Assembly: GCF_047496725.1 (NCBI RefSeq)
Contig: NC_132970.1
Location: 2,853,001 to 2,917,000 of the forward strand
Origin: Anoplolepis gracilipes
Taxonomy: Eukaryota; Arthropoda; Insecta; Hymenoptera; Formicidae
DNA length: 64,000 nucleotides
Reading direction: 5' to 3'
A program made the translations under genes and the position numbers. Below are positions 1-12,700 of this stretch, one piece after another; the stretch's first letter is position 1, and the number at the start of each line of letters is the position of its first letter. The notes beneath the pieces were generated by a model, which saw only the letters and a program-made list of their open reading frames with translations, was not told where the DNA came from and did no database searches.

Positions 1-2949
1 ATCAGGAATAGATACTCTTGAATAAAATTTTTAAACGGTAATGATACGTTTATGATACTTTATGGTACAGTGACGTTAAAACATCAAATATAAGTTGAGA
101 ATGTAAGATAACTTAAATTTAAATATACATTCTCCAGACTATATCATTTTACGAAAAGCTTGTCGCGTCTAGTTTTGCAAATTACTCGGCAGACACCGTA
201 TAACCACGATATTAAAAATGCTTTCGAGAACCACGTCTGTAATAACTGTTTAAGTAATCCTGAAACCAGCCATCTCTAGAGTTAATCTAATTGACATAAC
301 TGCCACTTAACAGATCTATTACACTGGGTATACCTCAACGTGGCTGGATTAAGCAGATTCAATTTCATCCGACGATGTCGCGATATTCTTTTTGCTGTGC
401 GATTCTAGCTCATAAAATATATCGTGGCATGTTGCCTTTTAATAATAATAAACTCAACATACACGAATTTTGATGTACATATATAGAGAAGAGCTGAATG
501 AACAACTAAATTACAAAACTGACAATGAGTATGATATTGTATTTATAGATAAATGTAACGAAGTAAATGTTATATTTACGACACAATAAAACAAATAAAT
601 AACGCCAGACAAATGCTAATAAAGCATGCAAGGTATCATTAATCAATGAAGATGTATCAATGAATGGTTTGGTAATTTTGCAATGTACGGGCTTGAAGTA
701 ACTCGGCCGTCTGTGCCCTCCAGCTTAAGAGAACTTCTACAGCTCATAAAATATTTTTTATAGACCAAATAATGCAGATACAGATATTAAATAATTACAA
801 GACATACTGGTCCGAGATGTAGGGAAAATGAATTCCATCGCATTAATCCTGCATTCTATAGCAACGCGTTAAGAATCTTAAGTTTTGTAAACATTAAAAC
901 TTGTGTCTCTCTAATGAAATACACAATGAAATCTTATAAAAGAGTCTATCCAGAACAATATTTTCTTTATGTAAAGTACTTTCTCGTGTTTCAACTTAAA
1001 TGCGGACACCTTCATTATATTCTTTCATTGCAATAAAACGTTACATTGTATTTATATTGTATATAAGATCTTGTAGAGCAGAACGCGATAGATTGCAGTA
1101 GATTGCACGGCTCCAATATAAATAATATACGAATGAGATTAATCGTACAAGGAAAACTGTAAGCTAGATCCACTCGGATCCAATCAGGAAAAGACGTTTC
1201 GACTGAATTCAATTGAATTAATCTAAGACGTGCTGCAATAAAGCGGAAACATCCGCGGGAGATCGATACACAGGGAAGCACTAGAGATCCGAGTAAGCAT
1301 TCCGATAATTGCCGATATAATAAAGCTTCGTACGGTAACTATATCTTTCTTTTTGGCGAATACAGCATTTCTTCAAGGTCGACTGGAAAACAATGAAAGT
1401 TCGCCGCTATGTCCTATATATTGTTCACGCACTGAGAGCATCATAAAAGGTAACTTTATGACTATTCTGAAGCACTTGGCGCATTTAATGCTTGCACGGG
1501 ATACTAAAAATAAAAAGGTTAAAATTTATGTACAACAATACGCGTCTAAAATATAACAGCCGACGTATACCGATGTGCTGTTACACAATATCGTGTTAGC
1601 AATGCAAACAGCTAACGACTAGTGTATTGGTGATTTAATTCAGCGCATATTCTTGCGTATACTGGCCACGAACACTTTGGCCTTGCTGAAAACAACTATA
1701 GCACGTAAAATGGCAACCACAGGATTTCCAATTAATATGCGGTTAAAATTGTTTAATTAAAAAGTTATTTGATACTCTTGTTTGATTTCACTGAATATTT
1801 CAAATGACTGTCTCCTTTCCTACGAAAATATTTCCAATCTGTCACGGTCTCCAATTACAAGAATGCAATTACTGCGTTGTAACCTGATATTAAAATGCGA
1901 GACGAATAATTATAACATATTTTTACATTAAAAGGTTACATTTTTCTTGCGTATCTCTTCTTTGTGCATGCGTTTAAATCATAAGAATTAAAGTTCGTTT
2001 TGTTGGTGAAATGTGTTAGCATCTCAAAGTCTGTTCGCGTTCATCAGCATTTCCATTTTACCATGGATAAGTTGAGCCGACCTTTCTTTTGCAACAATTA
2101 TCCTTACGATTAATAGAACGCAATGGTCTTTGCTGCCCTGGTTCAAGTCTGATGAGAGAAGCGGAAAACTTATAATGGCCGACCTTTAAATTCTGTTCAC
2201 GAAGTCACAGTTGGCGCGATGGTCTTCAAGGGTAGAAACTGTCTTCTGGCAATCTGTCGGATGAATCTTTAGTAGCAGTCATGCATACTTTCCACATTTT
2301 TTCTTGTGAAACATCATTTCAACAAGACAAATACGGTGACATTACATACATATCTTCGAATGTTTGATATTGCAAACACATGGCAGATAATATCGGAATC
2401 GAGCGCAGCATTCAAAGGATGTAGATTTCTAAAAAGTCAGCGAGTCAGCGCTCCCTTACACTATGTAATTTTAAAGAAACATATAACTGTATTAATATAC
2501 TTGCAAGAAAATTTTAAATTTGTAACTAGCACATATTGTTGATAAGAAAAAAAAAGAATAATTTTCACAAAATATTCAAAACACGAGAATTGATATGTAC
2601 ATCTTTTGATTACGCGAATCGTAAACCAATAGAATAATAGATTAATTGAAATATAATAGATATAAAGCATTAAAATAGCATGCGTAATGAGAACAGATAT
2701 TTAAGAAATGTTGTTAAAAACAATTGGATTTGTTTCCACTTGTCAATCTCCTCCATATTATATATTATTACAGAATATTTATGTGCAATAAGTCGTCGAC
2801 ATTATTACTGGCAATTAATTAGCTGTGATATAAGCTACTTCAAGTATACGTGTATGTACACATACTTTTGTGCATGGATAGTCTACACATAGGATTTGAT
2901 AGCCAAGAGGTAATGCAGATGTGAAGCACACTATAAGTTGACTAGAACC
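1..2949. other. Gene-free stretch
   Basis: AT-rich noncoding DNA. The few open frames under 90 codons have no recognisable motif and no splice or start context. I see nothing definite here. Confidence 0.6.
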
Positions 2950-3200
2950 TCAGTGGCATTGTAGGTTATAGATGTAGGGTAGGTTTCGATAGATACTAAA
3001 ATAGAAATTGGCCAATGTGCAGGACATCGTGCAAGAACCGACAAAGAGAGGAATATGGGAAAATTTGTTGATAGAAGCGCGTTGTGTAACCAAGAACATC
3101 GGAGAGGACTTGGCTTTATAGTATCATTTATGCAGGATGTTTGCACATTTACGTCAAATATTTGCAGGGTCTACCCTCTTGTTAGAGAAAGATTCCCTTA
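2950..3200 (+). pseudogene. Decayed fragment resembling a non-LTR retrotransposon (LINE) C-terminal tail
   Basis: An open stretch reads KIEIGQCAGHRARTDKE. This resembles the W-A-G-H-(I/V)-A-R motif near the C-terminus of many insect LINE reverse transcriptases, with the Trp changed to Cys. It is followed by LCNQEHRRGLGF. The upstream sequence has stops in every frame I tried. There is no intact reverse transcriptase, so only a short relic remains. Confidence 0.33.
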
Positions 3201-3384
3201 TATAATGCTGTATTAATATATGATAATCATATTATTTATATATTACACATTTTAATTCACAAATGTAAAATACAAGCTGTTACTTGCGTAAAGAAAGCAA
3301 AATAATATTATATAATTATGGAAATTTATATATATATAATAACCATAGAAAATAAATATTTAAAAAAATAAATTGTAAACAATA

Positions 3385-3515
3385 CACGATACCTTTATTT
3401 TTAAAGGAAGATAAAAAATAGGAAACGAAAATTTTGGACATATATAACCTGCTCTTCCGCTTATTTGTTATTCAATTTATATATGAAATCGTAAGCAAAT
3501 ATATTTAATAAAATA
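3385..3515. repeat. Diverged direct repeat, copy 1
   Basis: The order cctttattttt, then gacatata(ta)ac, then gtaagcaaatat-tttaat is repeated in diverged form at about 4150-4375 in the same orientation. The two copies look like old members of one AT-rich interspersed family. Confidence 0.3.
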
Positions 3516-4149
3516 GCCGCAACCGTAAGGGACTGATATCAATTGCACGTACAGGACATTATATTTTATTAGAGCTGCTTGTGGCTGTTATAGCACTTAA
3601 TCTCGGGCTTTATAACGCCAGTGTTCGATATGTACAATGCTTTTCTGCATATAGATCTACCGATAAATTTACGAGAACGTGCAAATAATTAAATCGACGA
3701 CCCTACGTATTTGTTTTGCTCACGTATAAAAGGTTGGATTCCATTCCGCTCTACGGAATTAAAGTGCCATATCATGCACGGTCATATTTAAAATCACATT
3801 TTTGTTGACAAAGCTAGTTTAATACAAATTAGCTGCCCAAGTCTCCATCGAAAATTAATGCGATTACCGTAGTAGATTGCAGTGTGCCGTAAACACGTAT
3901 ATGAGAATTTCTTCGAAGAAAAGCTCAACGTATGAAAAGAGTAAGCAGAGCGTAATCAAATGAAAACGCCGACACAATGGATGAATACAGCGATCAGTGC
4001 AATGAGTCATTGATAATCGAAATCAAATAATTGGTCTCAATTCTTTCGGTAATTCGAATCTAAATGCTCTTTCCTAAATCTAGTAGAATATAATTATGCT
4101 AAATTACGAAAATTCATTGTAATTATAAAAATTAAATATAATTATAAAA

Positions 4150-4375
4150 AAATTATGCCTTTATTTTTCATATAAAATATAGATATCTTCGAATAACAGA
4201 ATTAATAGATATCTTAAATCCCTGAATAAATTTTTCTAAAAAAGAAGATTAAAAAAAAACAGAAAACAATACTGAATTTTATGACATATAACTTGCAATT
4301 TTGCCTAAATAATGATTATTTAATTTTATATAATAAAATAATAAGCAAATATTTAATGAAATAATTACATAATTT
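4150..4375. repeat. Diverged direct repeat, copy 2
   Basis: Second copy of the family at 3385-3515, longer because of AT-rich insertions. Shared landmarks are gcctttatttttcat, gacatataacttgc and ataagcaaatatttaatg. Confidence 0.3.
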
Positions 4376-5638
4376 TTAAAAAAACATATTCTTTAATACA
4401 CATATATATATATATGTATATAAGCTATGTATATATAAGCTTTAATAATATAATATATAAAAATCTTTTTTAATTTTAAGTCCAAATACTGTAAATAAAC
4501 AAGAATAAATGCGCAAAATAAATAAATAATATACAAATAAACTAAATTACTCATTCTAAAGATTGCCCTGATAACTTCTCTAAGCTTCTTTTCTGCCTGT
4601 CACAATTAATTGCACTTACTAGTTTGATGTACTTACGAAAATTCATAAAAATATTCATTACTGTTTATTATGCGAAACAATAGAAACATGCAACACTGCA
4701 CGATATTTCCAAATTCAAACGTTCAATATTATATACAATACTTTCAAACCAATTAAGTCGCAACATTTTGCATGGCAATCTGAAACTAATTAGGACACAA
4801 CAAAGTATTCGCGGCACAACGAAAACAGACGCACGACACTTTGTACAACAGATTCGTGAATTCTGTGATCACAGATCAATATTCTGTTTCGCATAAGAAT
4901 TGTACTTTTAGTTAACACTATAGTCATTCTAGTTAACGAGTCAGCAATAACGTTTTGCAATGTAAAGTCTCGATATTCATCGCTCGTAAAAATACTATTA
5001 ATTACGATCATTTCGATACACGCTTATGTATCGGTAATTATAATAAACATAATATATATTAGCATTTCTTAAGAAACACTTCGACGATATGTGGAACAAC
5101 AATATTTCTATTCGAGTTTCATAGCTCGTATTAATGAGCTCGTATATCAACAATAATACGCTATATGTCGTGAAGGCTAAATATCTTTGTATGACAACTA
5201 ATTTGTTGCCGTCTTAAAATATTTAACATTTTATAATATAAATTTACGCTAAATATTTGGAATTTTATACAAAAATAATAATTTGAATTTTATATTTCAA
5301 ATTAAATTTAGATATATATGAGATATTATTGCAAATAAAATCAAATGTCTATATATATGTTAATATAACAATAAAATTTATTTTATTATAATAAAGAGCT
5401 ACTTGTTATTATTATTTTAACTATGCTATTATTAAATTAATTTAATATTATTACTCTAAATTTTATCAAATCTTGAATTTTTGAAAGATACAATTTTATT
5501 TAGTGTTAAAAAATCCACTTTCTTAGTAATTATTTACATTAAAAACGATCTTAGAGATTTTAATGGCCTTAATATATTGTCATGTCATGATCCTTAACTT
5601 CCAAAATTTTAGACATTGCTTGTTATTTATTAAAAAGT
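4376..5638. other. Gene-free stretch
   Basis: Very AT-rich, with short TA runs. There is no gene or element I can support. Confidence 0.6.
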
Positions 5639-5942
5639 TATTAACAATTAGATTGTACAGTAAAAATAAGTTAATTAAATGTAAAAGCTGAACTTCTCCG
5701 ACTATAAATTTTATATTAGTTGTATTTTAAGTATTTTAGTGAATGCTTAGACGAAAGAGAAAATTTAATTTAAAATTAGAAATAGGTTGGGTTATTCCTT
5801 TCGGTTGGGAATTTAAAGGAAGGAACGAAACTTCGCCCACACATTTACTGAAATACTTAAGTATACAACGAATATAAACTTCATGCTCGGAGAAGTTCAG
5901 ATTATCGCATTTAATACTTGTTTTTTTTAATTGTTATTAAAA
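5639..5942. mobile_element. Fold-back / MITE-like element, about 300 bp
   Basis: The left arm contains ctgaacttctccga at 5688-5701; the right arm has its reverse complement at 5887-5900. Similarity runs on through a shared ttgtat-ttaagtattt-agt block towards the centre and through aacaatta at the outer ends (5643 and 5930-5937). The arms are roughly 90-110 bp and imperfect, around a centre of about 100 bp. There is no coding capacity and no clear target duplication. Confidence 0.55.
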
Positions 5943-6050
5943 CATTGCAAGCGCGCGCTATGTGTGCGCCATTTATTATACCACATTTGATTTTTTTTAT
6001 ATAATGTATTAAAATATATTAGTATGATATTTTTACTTTTTATAATAGCC

Positions 6051-6081
<31 letters not shown>

Positions 6082-6220
6082 TAAATTTATATTGGAAGAA
6101 GGAAAAATATGTATAAAATAATAATAATAATAATATATTCATTTTTATAATTTTTAACCTCTATATATATTTAATATACAATTTTACAATTTTTAATGTG
6201 ACAAATATATATATATATTA

Positions 6221-6385
6221 TCACACCCTTGGAAAAGTTCACAACGAAGATTTATCACATCCCCAGTAAAGTCTGTATTCAGGTCATGTATACATATATA
6301 TATGTATGTATACATATGAAACCCTGAATACAGACTTTACTGGGGATGTGATAAATCTTCGTAGCAAACTTTTCCATGGGTGTGA
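6221..6385. repeat. Large near-perfect palindrome (63-bp arms)
   Basis: The inner 38 bp of the arms, 6246-6283 and 6323-6360, are perfect reverse complements. The outer 25 bp have about four mismatches. The 39-bp loop is TA/TG-rich and itself partly palindromic. The right arm runs straight into the related minisatellite at 6361-6615. Confidence 0.85.
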
Positions 6386-6615
6386 TAGACCCTCATTGCG
6401 GACTTTACTGAGGATATGACAGAGTTTTGGTGCGGACTTTACCAAGAGTGTAACAGACCCCGATGCAGACTTTACCAAGTATGCAACAAATCCTAAGGGC
6501 AGACTGCCGGGGATGTGACAGACCTGTGTGTGTGTGTGAGACAGACCCCCGTTGTGGACTTTACTAGGGGTGTGGCAGACCTTCGGTGCGGACTTTACCA
6601 GGGATTTGACAGACT
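6323..6615. repeat. Degenerate minisatellite, period about 35 bp
   Basis: The core gtgcggactttaccaggg followed by tgtgacagacc recurs about seven times with substitutions, for example near 6402, 6432, 6463, 6556 and 6584, and is interrupted by a TG run at 6525-6537. The palindrome arm at 6323-6385 is made of the same unit. Confidence 0.7.
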
Positions 6616-7381
6616 TCAGAAGAGTTTTATACCGAGAGTCTATTAGATTCCGTTTTTATAGTTTTTATGGTTCTCATAAAAAATTAGAAAAATATACAAT
6701 ACATTTTCATATATAATTATTATTTACCTTATTCTTTAAATTACACTTCTAAAAAATTTTTCTTTTTTAATAATCTTGAATATACAATTTTATACATTAT
6801 TGTACAAATTTTTTTTCCCGATTTAATATATAATTAATAATTTCAAAACTATCAAATAAACTTTGCGATGTCAAACAATCGCTAACACTACAAAACATGC
6901 GATATAATGATCGTTGAAAAAATCAATCAGTATCACGGAAAAGTGACAACAATGAATTCTGAGATATTCAAATATCGATATTACATACCTTTTTTAATTG
7001 AAATTTTTAATTTTTTAATAACGAGCAACGGCTAAAATCTTTTTTGAATGTTTAAAACATTATCTAAATTTCAGTCAATACATAAAAATTTGAAATTATA
7101 TAATATTTGTACGTATGTAAAATTGAATAATGACTAAGATGAGAAAACACACATATTACATATTATATACGTTTCTGATATATTATTATCTATATATAGG
7201 TCTCGAAATTGGTTACACTAATCTTATTCAAATTGATCAAAATCAAAAATTTGCATTATTCGACATTATGTGATAAAAGTGCTGTTAGATTTTTGATTAC
7301 TAAGACCTTTTAATTTAAAATACATACATTGACGTAAGAATTCCGAATAAATTACTTAATAGCGCTCGACATTTATATACT

Positions 7382-7387
7382 TTTATT
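7382..7387 (-). terminator. Candidate polyadenylation signal for the minus-strand exon
   Basis: AATAAA on the minus strand, about 240 nt past the first stop and 135 nt past the second stop of the 7.5-7.7 kb exon. Confidence 0.3.
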
Positions 7388-7522
7388 CGTCAAATTCATT
7401 TTATGTACTTGACAAAACTACGCGCGGCTTAGTACTATTATTTTTGTGGAAATAAACAAATGTAAAAAAATTCTTTCATTCTATGTAGTAGTACAATGAC
7501 ATCAAAGACATTCAGATAATCA

Positions 7523-7719
7523 ACTGTCATGATCACTGCCTCCGCTAGTGCTCTTCATCATATCTTGACCGACACCGTGCGCACTCGTTACACCAAGTTG
7601 CACATAGGAAATAACAATTTCTCCGAATCATTGTCTCGGAGTGACTATGATCGATGAACTATGCGGCGGGGACAGTGAGCCAGGAGTCCAGGAGCCCCGT
7701 CCGGGAACCGGGCTACCAG
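7523..7719 (-). CDS. Probable last coding exon of an unidentified gene, with possible readthrough extension
   Basis: On the minus strand a pyrimidine-rich acceptor (ctaccttacctgcctacag) is followed by an open Pro/Ser/Gly frame from 7719 to a TGA at 7630-7628, containing GSPVPGRGSWTPGS and ending SSSIIVTPRQ. The same frame then stays open for 35 more codons, containing GVGQDMMKSTSGGSDHDS, to a second TGA at 7522-7520. The stretch is much more GC-rich than its flanks. A minus-strand AATAAA lies at 7387-7382. The composition resembles low-complexity C-terminal tails of regulatory proteins, but I cannot name the family and I found no upstream exon. The + strand of the same DNA also has a plausible donor (ggcag|gtaagg), so the strand is not certain. 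Confidence 0.35.
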
Positions 7720-7839
7720 CTGTAGGCAGGTAAGGTAGATACATTATGTATTGCGCAGCATAGCATGTACGTATGTATACGATGAACCAATTTATGCCGC
7801 CGCTTGCCATCGGAATACGAAGCACATTAATGTTCAAGT

Positions 7840-9199
7840 ATACTGTATTATGTATTATACCATGGTCAAAATAGAACAGAAGTTTCCATTTTTTGAAGAA
7901 GTAAATAGTAAATAGTATAAAAAATTATAAATAAAATATATTATATTTATGTACACGACACATAGTAAATAGCGAATGATATTAATACAATTATTATGCA
8001 ATATGAAAGCATTCATCTTTTTTTTTTTTTTTTTACTTAAGCAGCACTAACCGATATATATATGTGAAAGCTAGCGTATATACAAAAGATTTTTATGATG
8101 GCTTATGCTAGTCTGCGTGCAGTACTGTCGAAACTGTCTTTCATTAGACTAATTATATATTGCTTATCTAACTGATGTTTATGGAAACGCGAGCAGATCG
8201 TCCGTATCATTCTGCGATGGTAACTCGCAGTGGCGAAACAAATTCGTATCCTTCTTCCTGGTCATTTTACGAGAGTACTATTCGCGAATTTCTAAATGAC
8301 AATTCCCGCAACTGTTACATATGTTGTTCTACTTTCGAAGGTGAATGTTTTCTTTTCACGAAACATGTAAAAGCATCGGATATTATCCGTTCAAAAACAA
8401 TTGTTGTACAAAGAAAATTTAAGACCAAAAAGGCGTTACATAAGAAAGCGTTATTTTAATGTCTATTTCCACATATCTATCTTCTTTGAAACTATACACA
8501 AAAAATTCATTTTAGGAGATCTAATGTATTATAATTTTCTTATATTCTGAATTATATTTTTTCATTTTTTAAAGAGTTCTAATCATTAGCAGCATTAATT
8601 AATCTTTCATAATTGTAAAATCATCTAGTTAAAGATATAAGATCACATATTTGGAAACCATACAAAAAATCAAGATATCTTTTGAAATATTGGTTTTAGC
8701 AGAAATGAGTATAATATGATAAATACATATGTATACATAGTTAAGAAAAGATCTAATAACTATATAGAGTGAGTCAAAGAATCCGAGCTTCAAAATTAAA
8801 TGAAAAAATGAAATATAACCTAAATATTTATTTCTTGTCAGATAATAACTAGATATAGAATGTTATTTGAGTATATTACTTGATCTTATTTATTTTAAAA
8901 AATTTTAACTTATTTTAAAACTTTTCACATTTATCTCTCTCTCTCTCTCAAATGTCCTTCACATTTATTCTACATTACTCTAATCTATCATGCACATTCG
9001 TCCGCTGTTTGCACAGTATAAAACTGTAATTTTTTCCCGTACATTAACAAACTCAATATTCGCGCAATTTATTTTGTGTACATGTACACGTGCGTACACA
9101 TGCAACATATACACAACATAACATACATATAAATATAAAAATGTAATTATTGTAGTTTTTTTTAATATTGAGTAAATGTATAGTTTATTATACATATAT
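7840..9199. other. Gene-free stretch with one weak open frame
   Basis: A 94-codon + frame at 8175-8459 starts at an ATG and contains CYICCSTFEGECF. It has no splice sites, promoter or recognisable domain and may be chance. A poly-T tract lies at 8019-8034 and a short CT run at 8935-8950. Confidence 0.4.
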
Positions 9200-9775
9200 A
9201 AAGTAATGCGTTATATAACATACATAAGATTATATCAGGTCAAATTTCAGATTTAATTATATGTGAACAAATCATATTACATATGACCAGATCGCGCCAA
9301 ATTTCGGATTTAATTATACAAGGTATCATAATTACTAGATATCTTTTTAATAGGTGAATTTTTTGACTAATTTAGAGACGATATTTTCTCAGTCAAAATA
9401 TCGAGAGAGGTCATCATTTTTTACAAACCTCTAATTTTTAGCATTATATATCTTTATAACTTAAATTAAAATTTTTAATTAATTTATTTAATTTTATAAA
9501 AGTAAACTCCGTCTAAAACTAATTAAAAAATGTAATTATGATAATCTTTTAACTCCACAAAGTTTAATTTGCGAAAAATCCTTCTTTTTCAATCGCTTAT
9601 TAACTCGAAAATTATTGATGCCTCAATATTTTCGTTAAAAAAAAGTCGTCTCCAAATTAGCTAGAAAATCTATTTACATAAAAGATATTACTATACTGTA
9701 CTTACTATACACCCTGTATTATCATATATAAAATCATATATAAAATCAAGAGAATCCATTTTTTCTCGGGCTATT
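9200..9775. repeat. AT-rich interspersed repeat, interrupted by another element
   Basis: The left part (9230-9317) carries two copies of a gccaaatttcggatttaatt-type motif. The right part (9718-9772) ends in cattttttctcggg. The same motifs occur together at 13975-14285. The 9318-9717 element sits between the two parts, so the older repeat seems to have been split. Confidence 0.4.
9318..9717. mobile_element. Short TIR element with TA target duplication (Tc1/mariner-type MITE)
   Basis: The ends are inverted: the left end reads caaggtatcata and the right end, read in reverse complement, cagggtgtatag. Further in, taatttagagacga on the left matches taatttggagacga on the right in reverse complement. 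Both ends are flanked by TA. There is no open reading frame, so it is non-autonomous. Confidence 0.6.
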
Positions 9776-12700
9776 ACAATTTTGTTATAGTTTTATCACA
9801 ATCATAAATCAAGATAATTTATTTTTTATATTATTTTGTTAAATGTGTACTTATAACTCGTCTTTTCATCATTTTACATGGATAGACTGATATTAAATAT
9901 TTGTTTGTAAAATAATTTAGCTTTGAAATAGTTTGTTTATCTTTTAAAATTAGCGAATACTGTTTTTATTGTTTTGTTTCATGGTGTATGAGATTATGTG
10001 TATCATATACTTTTACCAATGCAAGCAACCACTTGTTAATCGCGGGATTATCCATTTGAATGATTGATTGAAGAGTTCTCATAATGCTTATTATATATTC
10101 TCGCGTAAGTTTCTCTTGTTGGTCGAGTAACAAATGAGTCGAGCTCGAATCAAGATATTGTCCTTATAAATGAATCACGGGTGAATATCGCCGGAAGATA
10201 CGAGACTTACGACATAAATGACATTAATTATTATCTTCATCCTTCATCTTTTCAATAAGAACTTGAAGAAGCATCTTACTGCATGTTCTGCACAAAACTT
10301 AAGACAGCTTCCGCAGGCAGATTCATTAACTATTACCATCAGTGGATTAATTAGTTTTTGAGGGACCAATAGAGGATGGTGATTATCCTAATAAAAGAGA
10401 CACATCTCTTGAGAAGAAAATATGTATTATTGTATTTATTATATAAAAATTATTTTTGTAAATAATAAAAGCAATTATTATTTTTTAATTATTATAATAT
10501 TCTATTGTATCAAGTATCGATTTTTCACTATTTATCAGAAAGTAAAACAAAATATAGCAAGATTACACGTTCATTGTATGGTGATACAGTTCTAATTTTT
10601 ATTTTTTAATAATATAAAATACTTTTGATCGATCTGAGTTATATCTGTCTATCTTCATTTGTCATTGATTATTGTTTTTCAATAAAATTAAAAGAAAATG
10701 CAATTGAAATCTAAAACAAAGGCGGAAATCTTTTTTCTTCCTTGCACTTTAATACTAATATTAATATTAATTTGAAAAAAAGAGATTTTGCTTCACAGAA
10801 TTTTTCAAACATTATATTCTTTTGCATACGAATCGGTGGTAAATCAGAATAAAAGTTATCGGTATTGTATATGTATTTATTCAACATAATGCGTGCCAGT
10901 TCTTCAAATATAAATGGAAGAAAGTTTTAATTGCTTCTATGTTGTGCAATATGTTTTAAGAGTACGCATGTATCTAATATGTCTTCGATAATGAGCGAAT
11001 GTTACAATATTGTATTGTATGTCTTAATTTACATCGCAGAAGACTACATTTTAGCAAAGTCTCTCAAAGTAATTTCCAAACCGTCAAATACAACAACAGC
11101 GAAACAATAACAACGGAACTTTCTCGGTCAATATTGCAATAAATAATTTAGAGGAGAATTGAATTCTCGTGATCAGGTAATACTTGTTTAAAATTTACAT
11201 TCATATATAAACATTTTATTGTATGCATATAATTAATTTGTTCAATATCTAATTAAATTTATTATAAACTCACAAAATCGCGAAATTAACAAGGGCTTAT
11301 ATAATTAATAACGAATTATATAAGCAGTAAATATATAAATACATCTTTATGAAAAATAAAATCGCTTTCGTAAATATATAAATCCTAACTGGAAACTTTC
11401 CAAACGATATATTTTATCGGAATATTGGAAATTTACTTCTATAACTCCCATCAGCATTAATATTTCACAAATTCCCAAGAATCGATGATGAAGTGATTAA
11501 TGTCATTTTTGTTTAATGCATATTTCTGAAATATGAATAATTTATTTTTACTTTATACAAACATGATATTTTCTCCGACTAAAGAATATTATCTCTATTG
11601 TCACAGAATTATTCTCTATAATAAAATAATGAGAATTATTTTTTCAAAATTATTTTATTATTATTAAGCTTTATTATTAGTTTTCATAATTAATTACATT
11701 TGTAAATAATAGCGCAGCGCGTGTAAAATGTCTCTGCTTTGTAAAATGTTATTAAATGTACTTTGCGATATCCTATAACAATGTGTATTTACTGTGCAAA
11801 CTTTGCAAACTAAGAGCACTCGCAGCACTTGGAAATACACGTTTGCAGCTGCCCCGTGTTATTACGTCCACTGCGGTAAAATAAAGTACATTTGCTAAAA
11901 TTCATCTCCGTCATGCAAGAGAATGACCATTGATCTTTGCTGACCGATAAAAGTTGGAAGAACTCGCTACACTTTTCCGTTCTCGATTCGTGTAATTAAA
12001 TTTTCACGAATCGATCGCTCATCAAAACTTCGTCTCATGACATTTCACGGAACTATATCGAAATGTCGATGACCCTTGTCGTTTCTCGCATTATAGAGAA
12101 AGAAAGTAAAAGAAGCGCGTTCTGAGGACGATAGAAATCGAGCACCTACTTTACATTCGCCATTCGAAACTGGATCAGATACAGGACGATTTAGGTAAAT
12201 GTCTCGACTGAATCCGACCCACGCTTCTTGGATAACGCTCAGACTTTACGTTGTCCCACGCGCGTTTTCCATCGTCCTTTTATTTTATGGATTTATCCGG
12301 CACGTGGTAAAGCTTTCTTCTTGAGCGCATCACGCATACGCATATGTTATAGATATTTATCATACGATTTTATAAATGGATATTATTTTTTTTCGCATTT
12401 CTAGTGATAAATACTAGCCATAAATAGAATATGCAATAAATTCATAGAATTAAGTAGACGTTAAACATATGTAAAGTTATCAATTGTGGAATGGAAAATA
12501 CGAAGGTGCCTCCTCAAGATACGAATGATAGATTTTACGAAATGAATTATTTATTACGTTTGTAGAAAGTACAATATACAATTATCGCCTTGGGCAATTC
12601 GACTGTTTCATTGTGCTCTTTCTATCCACTACTTTATATCTACCACACGAATCGACGGCGTCAGCCTAAAAATATTTGTATGCTCGAGGCTGTTATATGT

